Translations under genes and position numbers: made by a program
DNA from: Plazaster borealis
Lineage: Eukaryota > Echinodermata > Asteroidea > Forcipulatida > Labidiasteridae
Assembly: GCA_021014325.1 (NCBI GenBank)
Contig: CM037464.1
Location: forward strand, 77,001 to 141,000
DNA: 64,000 nucleotides
Direction of reading: 5' to 3'
Shown: positions 50,131 through 62,956 of the stretch, in pieces
Position numbering within the stretch: position 1 is the stretch's first letter
Layout: every line of letters starts with the position of its first letter
Notes under the pieces: model-generated
Database searches by the model: none
What the model saw: only the letters and a program-made list of their open reading frames with translations
Told to the model about the DNA's origin: nothing

Positions 50131-50658
50131 CGATTATTATTATTGACTTAAGATTATAATATTGTCCTTGCTTTGTAGTTTGTGTATTCACAAAACGACA
50201 TATAATAGTAGCAGTAATATTTACACAGCACTTGTAAGACGAGGCCCCCCTACTGTATTTAAAAAAAGGTCAGAGATGCTTCAAGAAAATCCAGTAATCG
50301 TATAATGTGAAGAGATGAGTTTGAAGCATGAGGTATTGTATTGTGTGTGTCTCTGTATGTTCACGTAACATCGTCTTTGAGGCGTGTGGAGGGCAATGTT
50401 CGAAAAAGGCTCTGAAATAATTGCCTCGACGGTTAAGTATGAGGTTTTACTCGTACACCGATTTGCACTGTAAACTATAGTATTATCTTCCCTTCGGCGG
50501 TTACAGTCGGTGATTCAGACATGTACTCCAGAGTGCGGGGGTCTTTGGTTTGAAACCCAATCGAATACCGCTGATTCTACTTTTGGGACAGGACTCTGAA
50601 AACACTGAGATCGTAGTGAGTGTAAAACCAAAATAATAAGCTTTTCGTCATTATCTTC

Positions 50659-51182
50659 AGACTGTGTTAATCCATTGTTGGATATACAGTTTTAGGCTGT
50701 GTACCACTGTTGAATGAACAATTTTTAGGCTGTGTTAATCCATTGTTGGATGAACAATTTTAGGCTGTGTTAATTCATTGTTGGATGAATTTTTTTTAGG
50801 CTGTGTTAATCCATTGTTGGATGAATAATTAGGCTGAGTTAATCCACTGTTGGATGAACAATTTTAGGCTGTGTACCACTGTTGGATGAACAATTTTTAG
50901 GCTGTGTTAATCCATTGTTGGATGAACAATTTTAGGCTGTGTTAATTCATTGTTGGATGAAATTGTTTAGGCTGTGTTAATCAATCGTTGGATGAACAAT
51001 TAGGCTGTGTTAATCCATTGTTGGATGAACAATTAGGCTGTGTTAATCAATTGTTGGATGAAAAATTTTAGGCTGTGTTTATCCATTGTTGGATGAAAAA
51101 TTAGGCTGTGTTAATCCATTGTTGGATGAACAATTTTAAGCTGTGTTAATCCATTGTTGGATGAACAATTTTAGGCTGTGTC
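50659..51182. repeat. Minisatellite, about 15 units of 33-37 bp, in the 5' intron
   Basis: Units read GTGTTAATCCATTGTTGGAT, then GAACAATTTTAGGCT with small length changes. Variant units GTGTACCACTGTTG and GTGTTAATTCATTG recur in the same order (units 2-4 and 7-9), showing duplication of a multi-unit block. The array ends about 140 bp before the start codon of the TINAG-like gene. Confidence 0.88.
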
Positions 51183-51321
51183 AACCTTTTTCCCTATCTC
51201 GAAATATATGTTTTAACGATTAGACCTCTCAAATGTCATGCAGTAATGTGAATTTGATTTGTATTTTTATTTTGAAGCTTTCTTTTGAAGACATCGCACT
51301 CTTTAACTGCAAACCTACAAG

Positions 51322-54300
51322 ATGAAGAAAATTGTCAGTTGTCCAGCTGGATTAATCCTCGTAATCGTTTTATTCATGTTCACGGGCCCCACATGGGCCC
51401 AATATTGCTCCCGGAGGACCACGGGTTGCTGCCCTGGACGTGACGACAGTTGCACAGCACCGATTGGGGACACGCTATGCTACTGCGATAAGTTTTGTCT
51501 GCGCTCCAAGGATGCTGCCGACTGCTGTCCGGATTTCTTCAACAACTGCACGGCATTGCGTCCACCGAACCCCATAAAAACGACAGGTGTGTGGACTGTA
51601 GATATAACGCTAACAGAACAAACAGCAACGACAACAACATCAATTAAACAAAAACAAGGCAAAGAAAATGAACATGAACAAACAAGAACACAAAACAACT
51701 TCAACAGTTCAGTTCATGATTCTTTATTCGCATCTGATGACGCACATTAGTAATATCATGGATATGGAGGTAGAAATAGGAGATACAACGACCAGGGGAT
51801 CAAAGGAACTAACTCTAATGCCGAGGTCGTACATTAAGGTTAAAAATTGAAAACAGAAGAACATTTATAAACAGCACCAAAAATTAACAGGTGCACAGAA
51901 ATTCCAGAAAGTCATTGCACTCATTCTTGCTCAGGAACCCTCCCATGGGCCTGTCCCGCATATACAAGCTTGTTCCTTAATCTGCTCCGCAGTTCTAACA
52001 GAATCTTCATTTGCATAACAAAGAGTATTCCACCTCCATGTTACATCACTGGTGCACATGTTAAATCGAGATGACAAAAGCCTGAAGTTACCCCCCATGA
52101 TAGAGTATGATCCATATTAACCCATTTTACAAATCGTATTTACACAGTAAGGTTATTTGAATTCAATGCCATACCAATAAATTTAATACAACGTTTTGCA
52201 AACCAGTATTCAAGATCCATACAACCAGCGATATGAGGTAATAAACAGCAATGAGTACGCCAAGGAATTCTCCAAACTCTACGAATGGCCAAACGCAATG
52301 CCTTAAACATAGCGTTAATTTTATCATCAAACAATGGTAAAATTTGAGTACCATAAAAACTAGTTCAATATTTATGAAAAAGAGTGTTTCTAACGTTCAA
52401 ATTGGCATACTTAAAATCAGCTAAGAACAAATTACACTGACGATTAAAATCACTGACACACTTAGTACCGTACCAACAAACTCAAAAATATTATTGGACA
52501 ACATATCCAAGATGAAGGATATTATCAACAATTTGCACCTTGGTGCCATTAACAGTAACACAGAGATCAGGTAGTCTGTCATTGTTAGGTTTAAAAACAA
52601 TCATCTGAATCTTCTTTACATTAAAATTTACATTGAATTGCATTGCATACTTTTCACAAATATCAACCATTTTATGAAAAGCCACAACACTGGGAGAAAG
52701 TAAAGTCATGTCATCTGCATTATGCAAATGCCCCAGCAGCATAAGTATATGACAACCAATAAAACTATTCTTCAATTCATCTAGTAAACCATCCATATAT
52801 ACACAGATTAAAACTGAAGAAATTACCCCACCTTGCTTCACACCATTAGAAACAGAAAACATCCCAGAATACTCATCATTCCATTTGACCCTCAGCTTTT
52901 GATTAACTTACATATTAAAAAGCAATTTACAATACATTGGACAAATGCAACGAGTCAACAGAATTCGGAACAATTTACAGACCCTATCAAAAGCTTTACT
53001 GACATCTAAAAGTAAAGTATAAACATTACTCCCATTAAACACAAAATAAGACACAGTCTCTTGAACCATCGCAGTACAAAGTGATGTAGACGAGAACTAA
53101 ACTGAAGCTCACTTGTACACAAATTGACCTGAGGAAGTCAAGTTGTCCCATCTACCTTTAGGAATAGGTACCTTAACATACCATTTGGATGGTTAACATA
53201 CCATGGCGCAGCATGGCAGTAAACAGAAAACCTAACAGTAATAAACAAAATCATCAGTAACAACAGCAGCAACAACACTTGAACATTAACAACAACAACA
53301 ATGACACAGTGATAAGTATTTATTTAAAAGTGATCAACAACAGCAGTAAAACAACCAGAGCATCTTTAATAACACATAATTGGCTGGATAAGAATAACCA
53401 CATTGTTTTGGGGTGTGTTTTTTAATCACTTTTTAAACTTTTCTATATTTTAAAACTTGTACTTTTTACAAACCAAAGAGTATCGAGTAGACTAGCAGTT
53501 TAAAACTCTTGCAAACATTCGTTCACTTCCCACACTTCTAAATACTAGAACATATCTGTTTTGTTCCACCATCTTAACAATTATTCAAGCTCAAGAGAAA
53601 TGTCCATATATCTTCTTTCTCTTTCTCTTTTATTTGTCTTTTTTAATTTATTTTCCTTTTCCTTGAAGCCCTTACCTCTCGAAATACTTGATAAAAATGG
53701 ACTTGGGCCAACATTCCAACATCTTGTTTATTAATGTCACACAGTCAGATGTATAAGAACACATTCATTTTACTTCTATATTATATGCAGCCAGTCCTAC
53801 CATTAAAATACATATTTATAAACTAGCTCAAATCGACTCAATAATAGATACGTTTTTTTTGGGGGGGGGGGTCAAGTTATTATTTTGTTTGATGATTTTT
53901 ATACTTAACTTTTTATTGGGGGATGTACAACACTTCATTACATTATTTATACTGCGATTGTAATTAAGCAAAGGTTTGTTTTGTTAACAAGTCAAACGGT
54001 TCATTTTTGTTCATGTTCTTTTGCAAAGATTGTTTCTACTTGGGTAGCAGTTACTTTGCCGGCGATTCATTCAAAGTTGACTGCAACATCTGGTAGGTAT
54101 TCACTTCCGTAACCTTTGCTCGTATTTCAAATGGTTCTGAAGTAAACACATTCGGTTATATAAAGGCACAAAAATGTTTGTTCGGAGAAAGTTGTCACCT
54201 TTTCAAATTGATTGGAATCGGTTTGTACAAGTCTCGCGTGTTTGACACTGGGAGCGCCTTAAGGCATGTAGAGTGTCGTGAACTTACTGGCAAAAAAAAA

Positions 54301-56483
54301 AGAAATTGTCATTAGTGTCGGCTTTTTAATACCATTTTAACAACCGTCGTGTTAATTAAAATGTGCTGGTTTTTCCGTCACCATGTATAACTCTTTTTTA
54401 TGCCACAGTGCCTTGTGACCGTTAAAGGGTTCTTTATGTATATAAACTGCATTCCAAAGAACATCAGCCTTTACTTCTTTGAGAATATTTTAAGCCCCTT
54501 CTGGCTGAATATTAACCATTATTTGGACACGAAACACAATTAAAGTGTACCACTTTTCTGCTGTCACGTTCAGCAGGTTTCTCCCAAAGGTTGTAACTTT
54601 TTGAAACACTTGAAACCACCCAAAAGTGTTTCAACATGTGAAATGGACATGCAGGCTTACACTGAAATAATGTTTGTCGATTAGAATTTTTTTTTTTTTA
54701 ATTACTCTTAAATTGTAGGTACCTTTCTCCCGTCCATATTTGGTGGAAATGTGATGTTGATGATTTAAAAAATAATAATAAAACAGAAAAACAACAAATG
54801 AGTCATCTCAAATTATTTTCATCGTAAGCCCCGATGTCCATTCCAAAGTTGAAATTGTTTGGGGGCAGTTTCAGGTACTTAAAAAAACATAATAAATACA
54901 ATGGAAAACTGCTGACGTAATGGATGCAAAGTGGGTCCTTTATTGTGTTTCCTGTCATATGGTACTGTTATGATTATTGAATGATTGACCTGATATCAAC
55001 TGCACCTGTCATTACAGCACTTGTTTGCCGACTGCTGTTGGATACGCTGTACAGTGTGACAACAACACGTGTCTCATCAGAGAGGAGATCTTAACAAGTA
55101 TTAACTCTGAACCCAATGGGTAAGCATTGAATCTGATCAGAACCTGATCAGAAAGAATTGTTTTTAAACATGACATTTGACAAAATCAGTGTCGACATTT
55201 CGAAAGCATTCTCTTTATGTACATGTAGGCTATGTCCAGAACATTTCGTTGCAAGATTATGGAACATTAAAGATTGTTGTAACATTCCCAACCACTTGAA
55301 TATAATACTGAATGAAAAATAATTATCATGTACGTTGACACCTGAACAAAATAGTGAGAGTTGTTTTCCTGGAGAAATGTCCTTCCGTACCCCCTGCTTA
55401 TGAAATAGATTTCCCTGTGGCTAACGTAGTTTGCAAGCTCAACCACCTTTTTGTTTCACTCATTTTAGCTGGCAAGCCGGAAACTATTCCTTCTTGTGGG
55501 GGATGACCCTCGACGAAGGGGAACAGCGTCGCCTGGGCACCAAGAAGCCCACCGCCACCGTTTCCGCCATGAAAGAGATCAACATTGACGAGATGGATGA
55601 CCTCCCTGAAAATTTCGATTCCCGCCAAAAGTGGCCAGGCTGGATTGAGGGTGTTTCAGACCAGGGGGATTGTGGCAGTTCTTGGGCAATCTCCACAACG
55701 GGTAAGAACTTTCAGAGTCGACCCACTCGATTCAGACAATTGAAGTCCATTTGCAAAACATTGTGGACGGTCCAGCCTATAAATGTTAAACTTTAACACA
55801 TTGTTAGCGTGGAGACTATTACATGTTTGTTGCCATCACAATATTTTAGGGCGAGAGGAAACGCCACATCTTCCCTGTAAAAATCGTATGTACGGTCATG
55901 CAACACCAGGAGACAGCAGGGTGCGAAGGCGGCAACTTGAACCTTGCCTACCATGGTATTATGTGAACACACGAGTAAATCTTTGATTTTTCTATGTGAC
56001 TATTTTCATCACGGCTAGCTCCCACTGGCATGAAAAAAAGGAACGTGAAATACAATAAGGGACATAATTCATGTAATATTTTACTCTCTGAAGCGTTGTT
56101 GATTTGAGCATGAATTCCTCCGTTGTTCATTATGCATGTAATAATAAAAGAAACCAGTTTCAGATTTTGTGTTTAAATAATTTCCTAAGGAGTGTGCCAT
56201 TGTATTAACTTTCCTCCCCAGCCGTTGCATCAGACCGTATGACCATCCAGTCAACAGGGAAGATGTCGCTTTCACTCTCGCCCCAAAATCTTCTGTCATG
56301 CAACACCAGGAGACAGCAGGGGTGTACTGGCGGCCACTTGGACCGTGCCTGGAACTTCATGCGAAGATACGGGTAAATCCTGGGGGTTTTCATCGTGGTT
56401 ATATCTCCCAGTGGCTTATTTTCAAGAAACAGATTTAAGCTGATTACCAATCATAGTGAACGTTTACCCGGTACTTATTATCA

Positions 56484-56516
<33 letters not shown>

Positions 56517-58622
56517 CTGTATTTTTATTATTTAAAGACACAGTCATAACCGCAAAAAGAAGTAGCTGCAGTAATTGCTTGAACGACGACTACAAATAAC
56601 GACGTTTTATTATCAGTTCCCGTAATCTTATTTTGTAACCAGCGTTGTAACCGATGTATGTTATCCATACAAGAGTGGGCTGAGCGATACTGGAATGATG
56701 AACAAGTACCCGTGTAAGTTACCACGTGACCTGACGACACTCTGTCCAGCTGATTCCGTCACATCCGAAAAATACAAAGTGACCCCACCATACAGGATAT
56801 CCGAAAAGGTAGAATTTACAACCAGAGATCCGTTTGAATCCGAACCGAGTAGTTTGTGGATGTTTTTCCCACAGTGCTCGGAAAGTACTGAGTACACACT
56901 GTATACACACTGTACTTATCACACTTCAGTGTAATAATTAAGGGCAAAACATCTCTGATGCAATTACATCAATTAAATCATATGTGTTTACGTTGACTAA
57001 CAAGCAAAATTAAAATGGTAACTTTAGTCACAAACATACTGATCCTGAAATAATTATTGTTAGGTTTTAAATAATTACGATGCGTTTGAACTCTAATCCC
57101 CTGCAGGAAGAAGATATTAAGGCAGAGATATTCAAAAATGGACCCGTCCAGGGTATGGTTTATTATAATTGTTTTCTTCTTATTTTTGTATGTCTTTATT
57201 TTATTCATTTTTTCCCCGAACTATTCTGCTATTTTCATTAAAGGCCATTTAAATTTCGTGGTAGTTTTCACATGGGAGCAAATTAAAGTTTCTTTTTCGT
57301 TTTGGAGCATTCAATTTCGTTTTGTTGCATTCAAAATTTACATATAGCATTCGTACTACCGTTATTTGTTGGCACCTTTTAACTTTCGAAGCATTCAAAT
57401 TAGCAAACGCCAGGGCGCATGAGACGACGAACGAGTTTTTCGTTTCTTGTTCATTTGTGGGCAGTCATTTTCACCGTTTGGTCTTTAAAATTAAAATAAC
57501 TTGAAATTTACATGTACAGGTTCTTCGAAGGTTCGTTTTCAAATTTGTTTGCCTTTTTAGAATGTAGGTCTATAGGCCTATATATTTTGTAACAATGAAG
57601 TTGGGTTATGTCACAACAAGTGAAGTTTAAATGTTAAGGAAATTTCTTTTTCACTGGGTGAACACAAAATCTATGAGGGGCATCTTTATGTTGGTAGGTA
57701 AGGTTTACTTATCATTTAACTTGGTTTGCTGTTCCTTTTTTCTGTTGTGTATGTTTTTGTTACCTATAGACCTACATTTATTACTGATACACCCGTCGAT
57801 CTCTTGATGTGCTGTTTATCTGGGCATGTACACATTTGGGAATAGTTATACCATTGGGCACAATGTTTCCATGAGCCGCACTTGTATGTGTCTTTAATAA
57901 AGAAAGAAAGGTGTGCATCTACGGGTTTAACACATTACATAAAAGATAAATGATTCCATTTCAACAGCTACATTTCTCGTCAAAGAAGACTTCTACATGT
58001 ATGCCCGAGGAGTTTACAAATACACGCTGGGGTCCGTGAATGGAGCTACAGAGCCTCCCCGGTCCGCCTATCATTCTGTACGGATACTTGGTTGGGGAGT
58101 GGACCACACTGATCCTATCACTCAGCGACCGTACTGGGTAAGCAGTGATGAAACTGTGGCCATCTTGGTCTGACTCCCAGAATACACAATGCAAAACGTG
58201 TTCTGATTCTTAATCTATAAATGGAAGCAGCTGATTTTTATTTAAGCCACGGTTTGGTTACTTTAAGAAAATTACATTGACAAATTCATCTTGTCAGTAT
58301 CTTAGGATTGTATGAAATTTATAATTAACTAGCTTTCACGTTCAAATTCCCCCATAATAACAAATTGTGTACAATTAATAAAGTCCAATGAACAATGCTT
58401 TCCAGTCTAATTAATTCCTCTCCCTTCCCTTTAAGAATATTTGTTGCCAAGCGATCTCAACGGATTTATGTTTTTCCTTTTCCCGTGTCACAGTTGTGCG
58501 CCAATTCGTGGGGCGAGCAGTGGGGCGAGAACGGGCTGTTCAGGATCCAGCGTGGCACTAACGAGTGTAGAATTGAATCGTACGTACTTGGCGTGTGGGG
58601 AAACATCGATATGGCCATGTAA
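51322..58622 (+). CDS. TINAGL1: Tubulointerstitial nephritis antigen-like protein (noncatalytic cathepsin-type)
   Basis: Nine coding exons: 51322-51586, 54029-54092, 55018-55119, 55469-55701, 56222-56372, 56643-56808, 57107-57152, 57968-58137 and 58494-58622. All borders are AG/GT and phases agree, giving 441 aa, close to vertebrate TINAG proteins. Residues 1-26 form a signal peptide ([16 protein letters not shown]). A somatomedin-B-like cysteine cluster follows (about 29-76), then a second cysteine-rich stretch (90-135), then a papain-like C1A domain (about 145-441). The active-site Cys is Ser215 ([11 protein letters not shown]), while Gln209, His378 ([11 protein letters not shown]) and Asn403 ([10 protein letters not shown]) remain. 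That substitution is the hallmark of the TINAG family, so this is a secreted matrix or basement-membrane glycoprotein and not a protease. TINAG and TINAGL1 cannot be separated here. Intron 1 holds a reversed LINE; intron 4 holds a decayed copy of exon 5. Confidence 0.92.
51950..53100 (-). mobile_element. 5'-truncated LINE: reverse transcriptase and C-terminal part
   Basis: Minus-strand frames read [16 protein letters not shown], then [16 protein letters not shown] (the template-gripping QGGVISS region), then an ADDMTLLSP active site in which the usual Y before ADD is replaced (HNADD). [18 protein letters not shown] and [17 protein letters not shown] follow, the usual tail of this LINE type. 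Several frameshifts are present. It lies antisense in intron 1 of the TINAG-like gene. Left of about 51950 only noncoding tail-like sequence is seen. Confidence 0.8.
53100..54020. other. Intron 1 of the TINAG-like gene, right part
   Basis: AT-rich intronic DNA with AACAAC-rich simple sequence near 53250-53360 and a G run near 53860. No other feature seen. Confidence 0.5.
55849..56030 (+). pseudogene. Decayed, partly inverted duplicate of TINAG-like exon 5
   Basis: Bases 55893 to about 56030 follow 56296 to about 56425, including the exon end (TCATGCAACACCAGGAGACA), the donor region and the intron start. One G is lost after CAGCAG, and an in-frame TGA follows. Bases 55849-55877 (GGGCGAGAG ... 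ACATCTTCCCTGT) are the inverted complement of 56255-56284 in the true exon. The duplicate therefore carries an in-place inversion of an internal piece. It cannot be spliced in as a working exon. Confidence 0.75.
56483..56514. repeat. Poly(A) run in intron 5
   Basis: A run of about 32 A residues; no target duplication was confirmed around it. Confidence 0.85.
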
Positions 58623-59810
58623 GAGCCGTCGGGGAAAGTGACGCATAAGCATGGAGATGTAAATAACAAGCAATATTGACGTGGAAACTGGGAAGAGAGA
58701 CACAATAATGGCCAGTAACTTCCTGAAAGGTCTCTTGGTTTTGTCGGATCTTGGACTTTTGAACTTCCTAAGAAATATTAACAACTTGAATTAAGAAACA
58801 CAATACAAATCAAATCTAATAGGGCCTACCGATCCGTGGACAATGAATATAACCTAATTGGGAATGAAGTTACTTTTCCAAAAACCATGCTACATCTACA
58901 AGAAGCCTTTATTTTTATTTTTATTTTTATTTATTTATTTATTTTTATAATTATATAATTATATCTATATATATATTTTTTTTAAAACCAAATGTCGAAA
59001 AAGGGAGGTCATTTTCACAACAGTAAATGAACATAAGTATGGTTCTTGATGATGCTAAAGTCTGAAAACCTTGTGGAAAACAAAGACAGCTGGAAGAAAA
59101 AGGGGCAATTCTTAAAGTAGGGACTAGGAATGTGCAAACAGGAACTTTGAACGTTTTGTAAGCAACCTAAGTGTTAAGTACAGGGACAAAGAAGGAACAT
59201 TATAAATTTGCCAGGGATGCAAATTTGAGAATGTTTGAATTTGTAGGCGAACTTTCAGTTTTCAAAGAAATCTAATGTGTGGCTTTATTAAATTGTAGTT
59301 AACAATCGCCATAGGCATATAGAGTGTCGCCAATTTTGCAGTAATCCATAGGGGTCCAATATTATACATTAAGTGTATTGTACAAAATAATAAACATAAA
59401 AGCATCGGCATGGGCATGCAATTAAAATGCTCGCATGAATTCTTGAAATATTAATTATAACTAAATATTTCTCTTCATTCATTATTCTAACGAAATACAA
59501 GTAACTGGCCTAGTTTTTCTTAGTAGTAATATAAAAGATGAAAGCATAAGAAAGCATTAATAGTATTATTATTAAATTATCAATGGCTGCGTATGGATGA
59601 TATTAATTTTATAAATATTAGATCCCAAACTGGGTCAAAAAATGAACATTTTAACAGAACTATAAAATACGTTAGATAGATGGCGTGTAAATATGCAAAC
59701 CCAGAAAACACTTCAATTGAAATAAACCCTATGTTATAATATTTAGTATTGGTACTTATCATTGTCAAGACTAATTGGAAGCAAATATAAAGGCTTTTTT
59801 AGAAACACCA
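58623..59810. other. Downstream of the TINAG-like gene
   Basis: 3' UTR and intergenic DNA. A (TTTTTA)n-type simple repeat covers about 58908-58985. No canonical AATAAA was found within about 250 bp of the stop codon. Confidence 0.5.
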
Positions 59811-59813
59811 GCT

Positions 59814-59960
59814 TGCGGCTTCGGCTTCGACAAGCCTTTCTGGTAAAGCCCCATGGCGTACCTCACGAGTTTCAACGCTAATGGCGGAGCCTAAACCGTA
59901 GCCGACGTCGAAGCCTTGGTTTCGAAAAGGCTCGGATATTTGCGACAAAATATTTGTTTC
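59814..59960. repeat. GC-rich dispersed repeat fragment
   Basis: CTTGCGGCTTCGGCTTCGAC near the left and CGACGTCGAAGCCTTGGTTT near the right look like worn inverted halves (GGCTTCG / CGAAGCC). A similar style of sequence is at 46637-46700. Confidence 0.4.
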
Positions 59961-60483
59961 TTTTGATCCTCGTTTTTTGTTTTGAGGGTTGGGGTTTTTC
60001 TATTGGAGGGGGTTCGTTTGCATGACTGTGTGCAAGAACCCCCACACAAAAATGAATATCATTAATTTGTTTACCTCCACATGTTTCCACGTCACCTCCA
60101 AACTCATCCATTTGCCATTGGTAGAATAAAACATAACTATTAGGTTTGTAGGTTCTGAAAGTTTGTTCACCGTTAATTTTACCGGGGAATGCTTGCATTG
60201 TATTGATACCACTGCACGGAGATTGCACCATACGGTAGTTGATGTGCTGGGTGTCATGGGACAAGTCACTTTTAGTGTGGCCATAATCATGTAGGTTAAC
60301 CATTGATTTGCTCTGCCATTGGCATAATGGGGAACAATAGTTATGGGAACGCAAACTAAATGCTGCTTTGTTGTGATGTTTTCTGTAAGATCGCCAATGT
60401 TCAGTTTCATCGTCGAAATTGACGTACTGTATTGTAATGTACCGGTAAACTATCAAGTACTTTTTATACTTCCAATTCTCCAT
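59878..60483 (-). CDS. Unidentified 201-codon frame, possible exon
   Basis: The longest gap-free uninterrupted frame in the window (starts MENWKYKKYLIVYRY). Its first 135 residues are rich in Cys, Trp, Tyr and His, with local motifs such as NYCSPLCQW, QSPCSGINTMQAFPG and YQWQMDEFGGDVETCGG. A good splice donor, GAG followed by GTAAAC, ends this part at about 60077; beyond it the translation becomes low-complexity and basic (KPRLRRRLRFRLRH) where it enters a repeat at 59814-59960. So a single exon from 60483 or further right to about 60078 is more likely than the full frame. A 136-codon frame overlaps on the same strand. I do not recognise the family; no catalytic motif or membrane segment is visible. 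Confidence 0.35.
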   Translation of the reverse strand: MENWKYKKYLIVYRYITIQYVNFDDETEHWRSYRKHHNKAAFSLRSHNYCSPLCQWQSKSMVNLHDYGHTKSDLSHDTQHINYRMVQSPCSGINTMQAFPGKINGEQTFRTYKPNSYVLFYQWQMDEFGGDVETCGGKQINDIHFCVGVLAHSHANEPPPIEKPQPSKQKTRIKRNKYFVANIRAFSKPRLRRRLRFRLRH

Positions 60484-60499
60484 TTCATAAAGTACTGTT

Positions 60500-62350
60500 T
60501 GTAAAAAGCATTGTAATCAATTATAATTTATCCCTTTTTATTTCGTTACCCAACACTTGCAGCGGCCATGGTGGGCATTGTTGAAAAATAAACCGTTTTT
60601 CTTTCAAATAGAAAAAAAAGGATTGTAGTTAATTTGTGTTGAGTTGTCCATAGTAATAAATGGTTATTTCTGTCTTTGGGGTTAACAGAAGTTATTGCTA
60701 AAACGGTGGTGTTTATGGCCCTCACTTCCTACACCGATGATACTTTTTTTGTAAGGATATGGCGTTCGTTTTCATACAATGCCCGGTATGTGGAAGGAGC
60801 CTCAGAATAATGATAATAGTAATACATTAATAATAATGAAGAAGAAAAAAAAATCCCAGACTCTAACTCAAACTTCCCCTCTAGTACATAAGTACCCCTG
60901 CCCCCTTTGAAAATCCAATAAAAACTCCTGAAATGCCCAGAATAATGGAGATGAAAATGGAACGGGTGGGGCCCGTACCATGCCACATAATCAGCACCAA
61001 AATGTTCGTTTTTTGTTCTAACTTGTGAATTGGTTTAGCAATGATATGGACCACGACCTCGTAGGTCACGATGTTTGGGAAAAGGTTTGACCCGAATATT
61101 TGGTTAAAATCTTAAACAGCTATTTTTATAGATTAGAAAAAAGTTCAAGCTTTTATTAAGGTATACGCCTATTGCACGAAAAAAATCCGCCAATGATAAG
61201 TGGCACTTAGTTAAAAACAAAAAATGAATATTGTCAGGATCCCGACATTATCTCACGTCCATCAGCCATGCCCCAAAAATGCTGCATATTACTTGTATTT
61301 TGTGCATCCATGGCATATGAGAAAGAGTTGTATGTTTTTAGTTTGGTGAAACAGCATCATCTGCCAAAATTCGTTTTTGAAAAAATCGTTATAAGATTTT
61401 TTCGGCGAACATTGGGCCATGCAACAAATCCTCCGTGTGTTGTGTATCATACTCTATTTATCAGCGTTAAGCCTCTATCTCACTTTTAACTGTTTAGACT
61501 AAACTTGGTAAGAGATTGTTATTTATAATTTATAACGTTTCTTTCTCACGGTAAATGTTGTGACTACATTCCGCTTCGTGATTATAACATTCGCATATTT
61601 GTTAACATTCACTATATAAACAAAATAGGTGTCAAACAAAGTTCACATGATTTAGACAACTTGTGTGTCTGTGATCAAATCAAGGTTGGGGGAACAGGCT
61701 ATGTCACCTATGATTATATAAGAAGAACGTTACACTTGAGAGTGTTGATGTATTGTTTTGTTGATAGAAGATTTAAGACATCTCCCAAGAGATGCAAAGG
61801 TCGCAAAGTGTGCTGTAGCTACACTAATACCATTAACACTAAGTTTGTGGTTTTCCCAACATTTTTAGGAAAACTGGATTTATGATTTGTTTACAATTTT
61901 GACAACTTCGCATGTAAAACATTTCAAAGTTTCAAATATTTGTCGCGAGGGCGAGCCCTTTTGTCATGATGTACCGTATGGGTGCCAAGGGTTGGATGGA
62001 AATGACATCATCAGTCGAGACTTGCCGTAGCCTTGAAATCAAGTCGTTAATGTTTTCCGTAACTCCCCCATTAGTAACACCATCAATACTACTAGGGGCG
62101 CGTAAAACGTAATTAGAACAACGAACCAAGATTTTGATGGCTTAACTTCTAGCCAACATGCCTATTTATTATAATAAACTACAATAATACCTAAATTACA
62201 GATGGAGATCTATATAGACCCTTATGAACAAAATCAATAAAAACTTAGTTGAACTGAGGCAAACATATTTGTAGAGTCCCTGTGTGGCTAGTACAGACTA
62301 GAATTTAGGCAAAATAAATGGGTACTGAGAAGAAAATGAACATGGTGTGA
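60500..62350. other. Intergenic, no gene recognised
   Basis: No supportable exon or repeat. Small frames at 61268-61489 and 61661-61885 have no recognisable domain. Confidence 0.45.
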
Positions 62351-62600
62351 CCCTGCCTGAAGTCACGGAAAACATTGGGTCAAGGGTCACTGAACCTATT
62401 AGGGCCTTGACCTTTTTTAAAAAGATCAAGGCCCTTGCTAATTAACCTTTACATAGGCCTAATGTTTTAGTGAATAATGTGAAAAACTGAACAAGGTATG
62501 GCCCTTCTGCATGAAGTTCATGGGAAGCATTGGGTCAAGGGTCATTGACCTATGAAAGCCTCAAGGCCCTTGCTAATTTAACCTTTACTTTAATCATGTT
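62345..62600. repeat. Direct duplication, two copies about 155 bp apart
   Basis: CATTGGGTCAAGGGTCA occurs at about 62373 and 62528, followed in both copies by AGGCCCTTGCTAATT, AACCTTTAC and GTTTTAGTGAATA. Confidence 0.75.
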
Positions 62601-62956
62601 TTAGTGAATACAGTAAATATTATTATCTGACACGTCCCACGTGCCAAACATTGTCCTGGCACTCCTGCGTCCATTGCACATGCTCAGCGGACACTAAATT
62701 TGGCATCGGACGGTTTGAGGCCCAAAACATGCTGCAAAGGTAGGGCCTACTGGTTTTAAATGGATAGTCACCTTGACAAATAAACGTTCACGGGATGGTT
62801 TGGTTGGAGTACGAGTTCTGCACACCTTTTGGGCTGTCTTTTTCTTCTTCTTTTTTACAAAACCTATCACTCATCATGTGCAATCGTATCGCATAGTGCA
62901 TACCCTGTGTGTGTAACCCATGCCATAGACTTGATTTCAAGTCTGAGATAGCAGTG

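Noticed and set aside
50659..51182. Regularly spaced repeats resembling a CRISPR array
   Set aside because: Units are contiguous and degenerate with no unique spacers, in a eukaryotic intron; it is a minisatellite.
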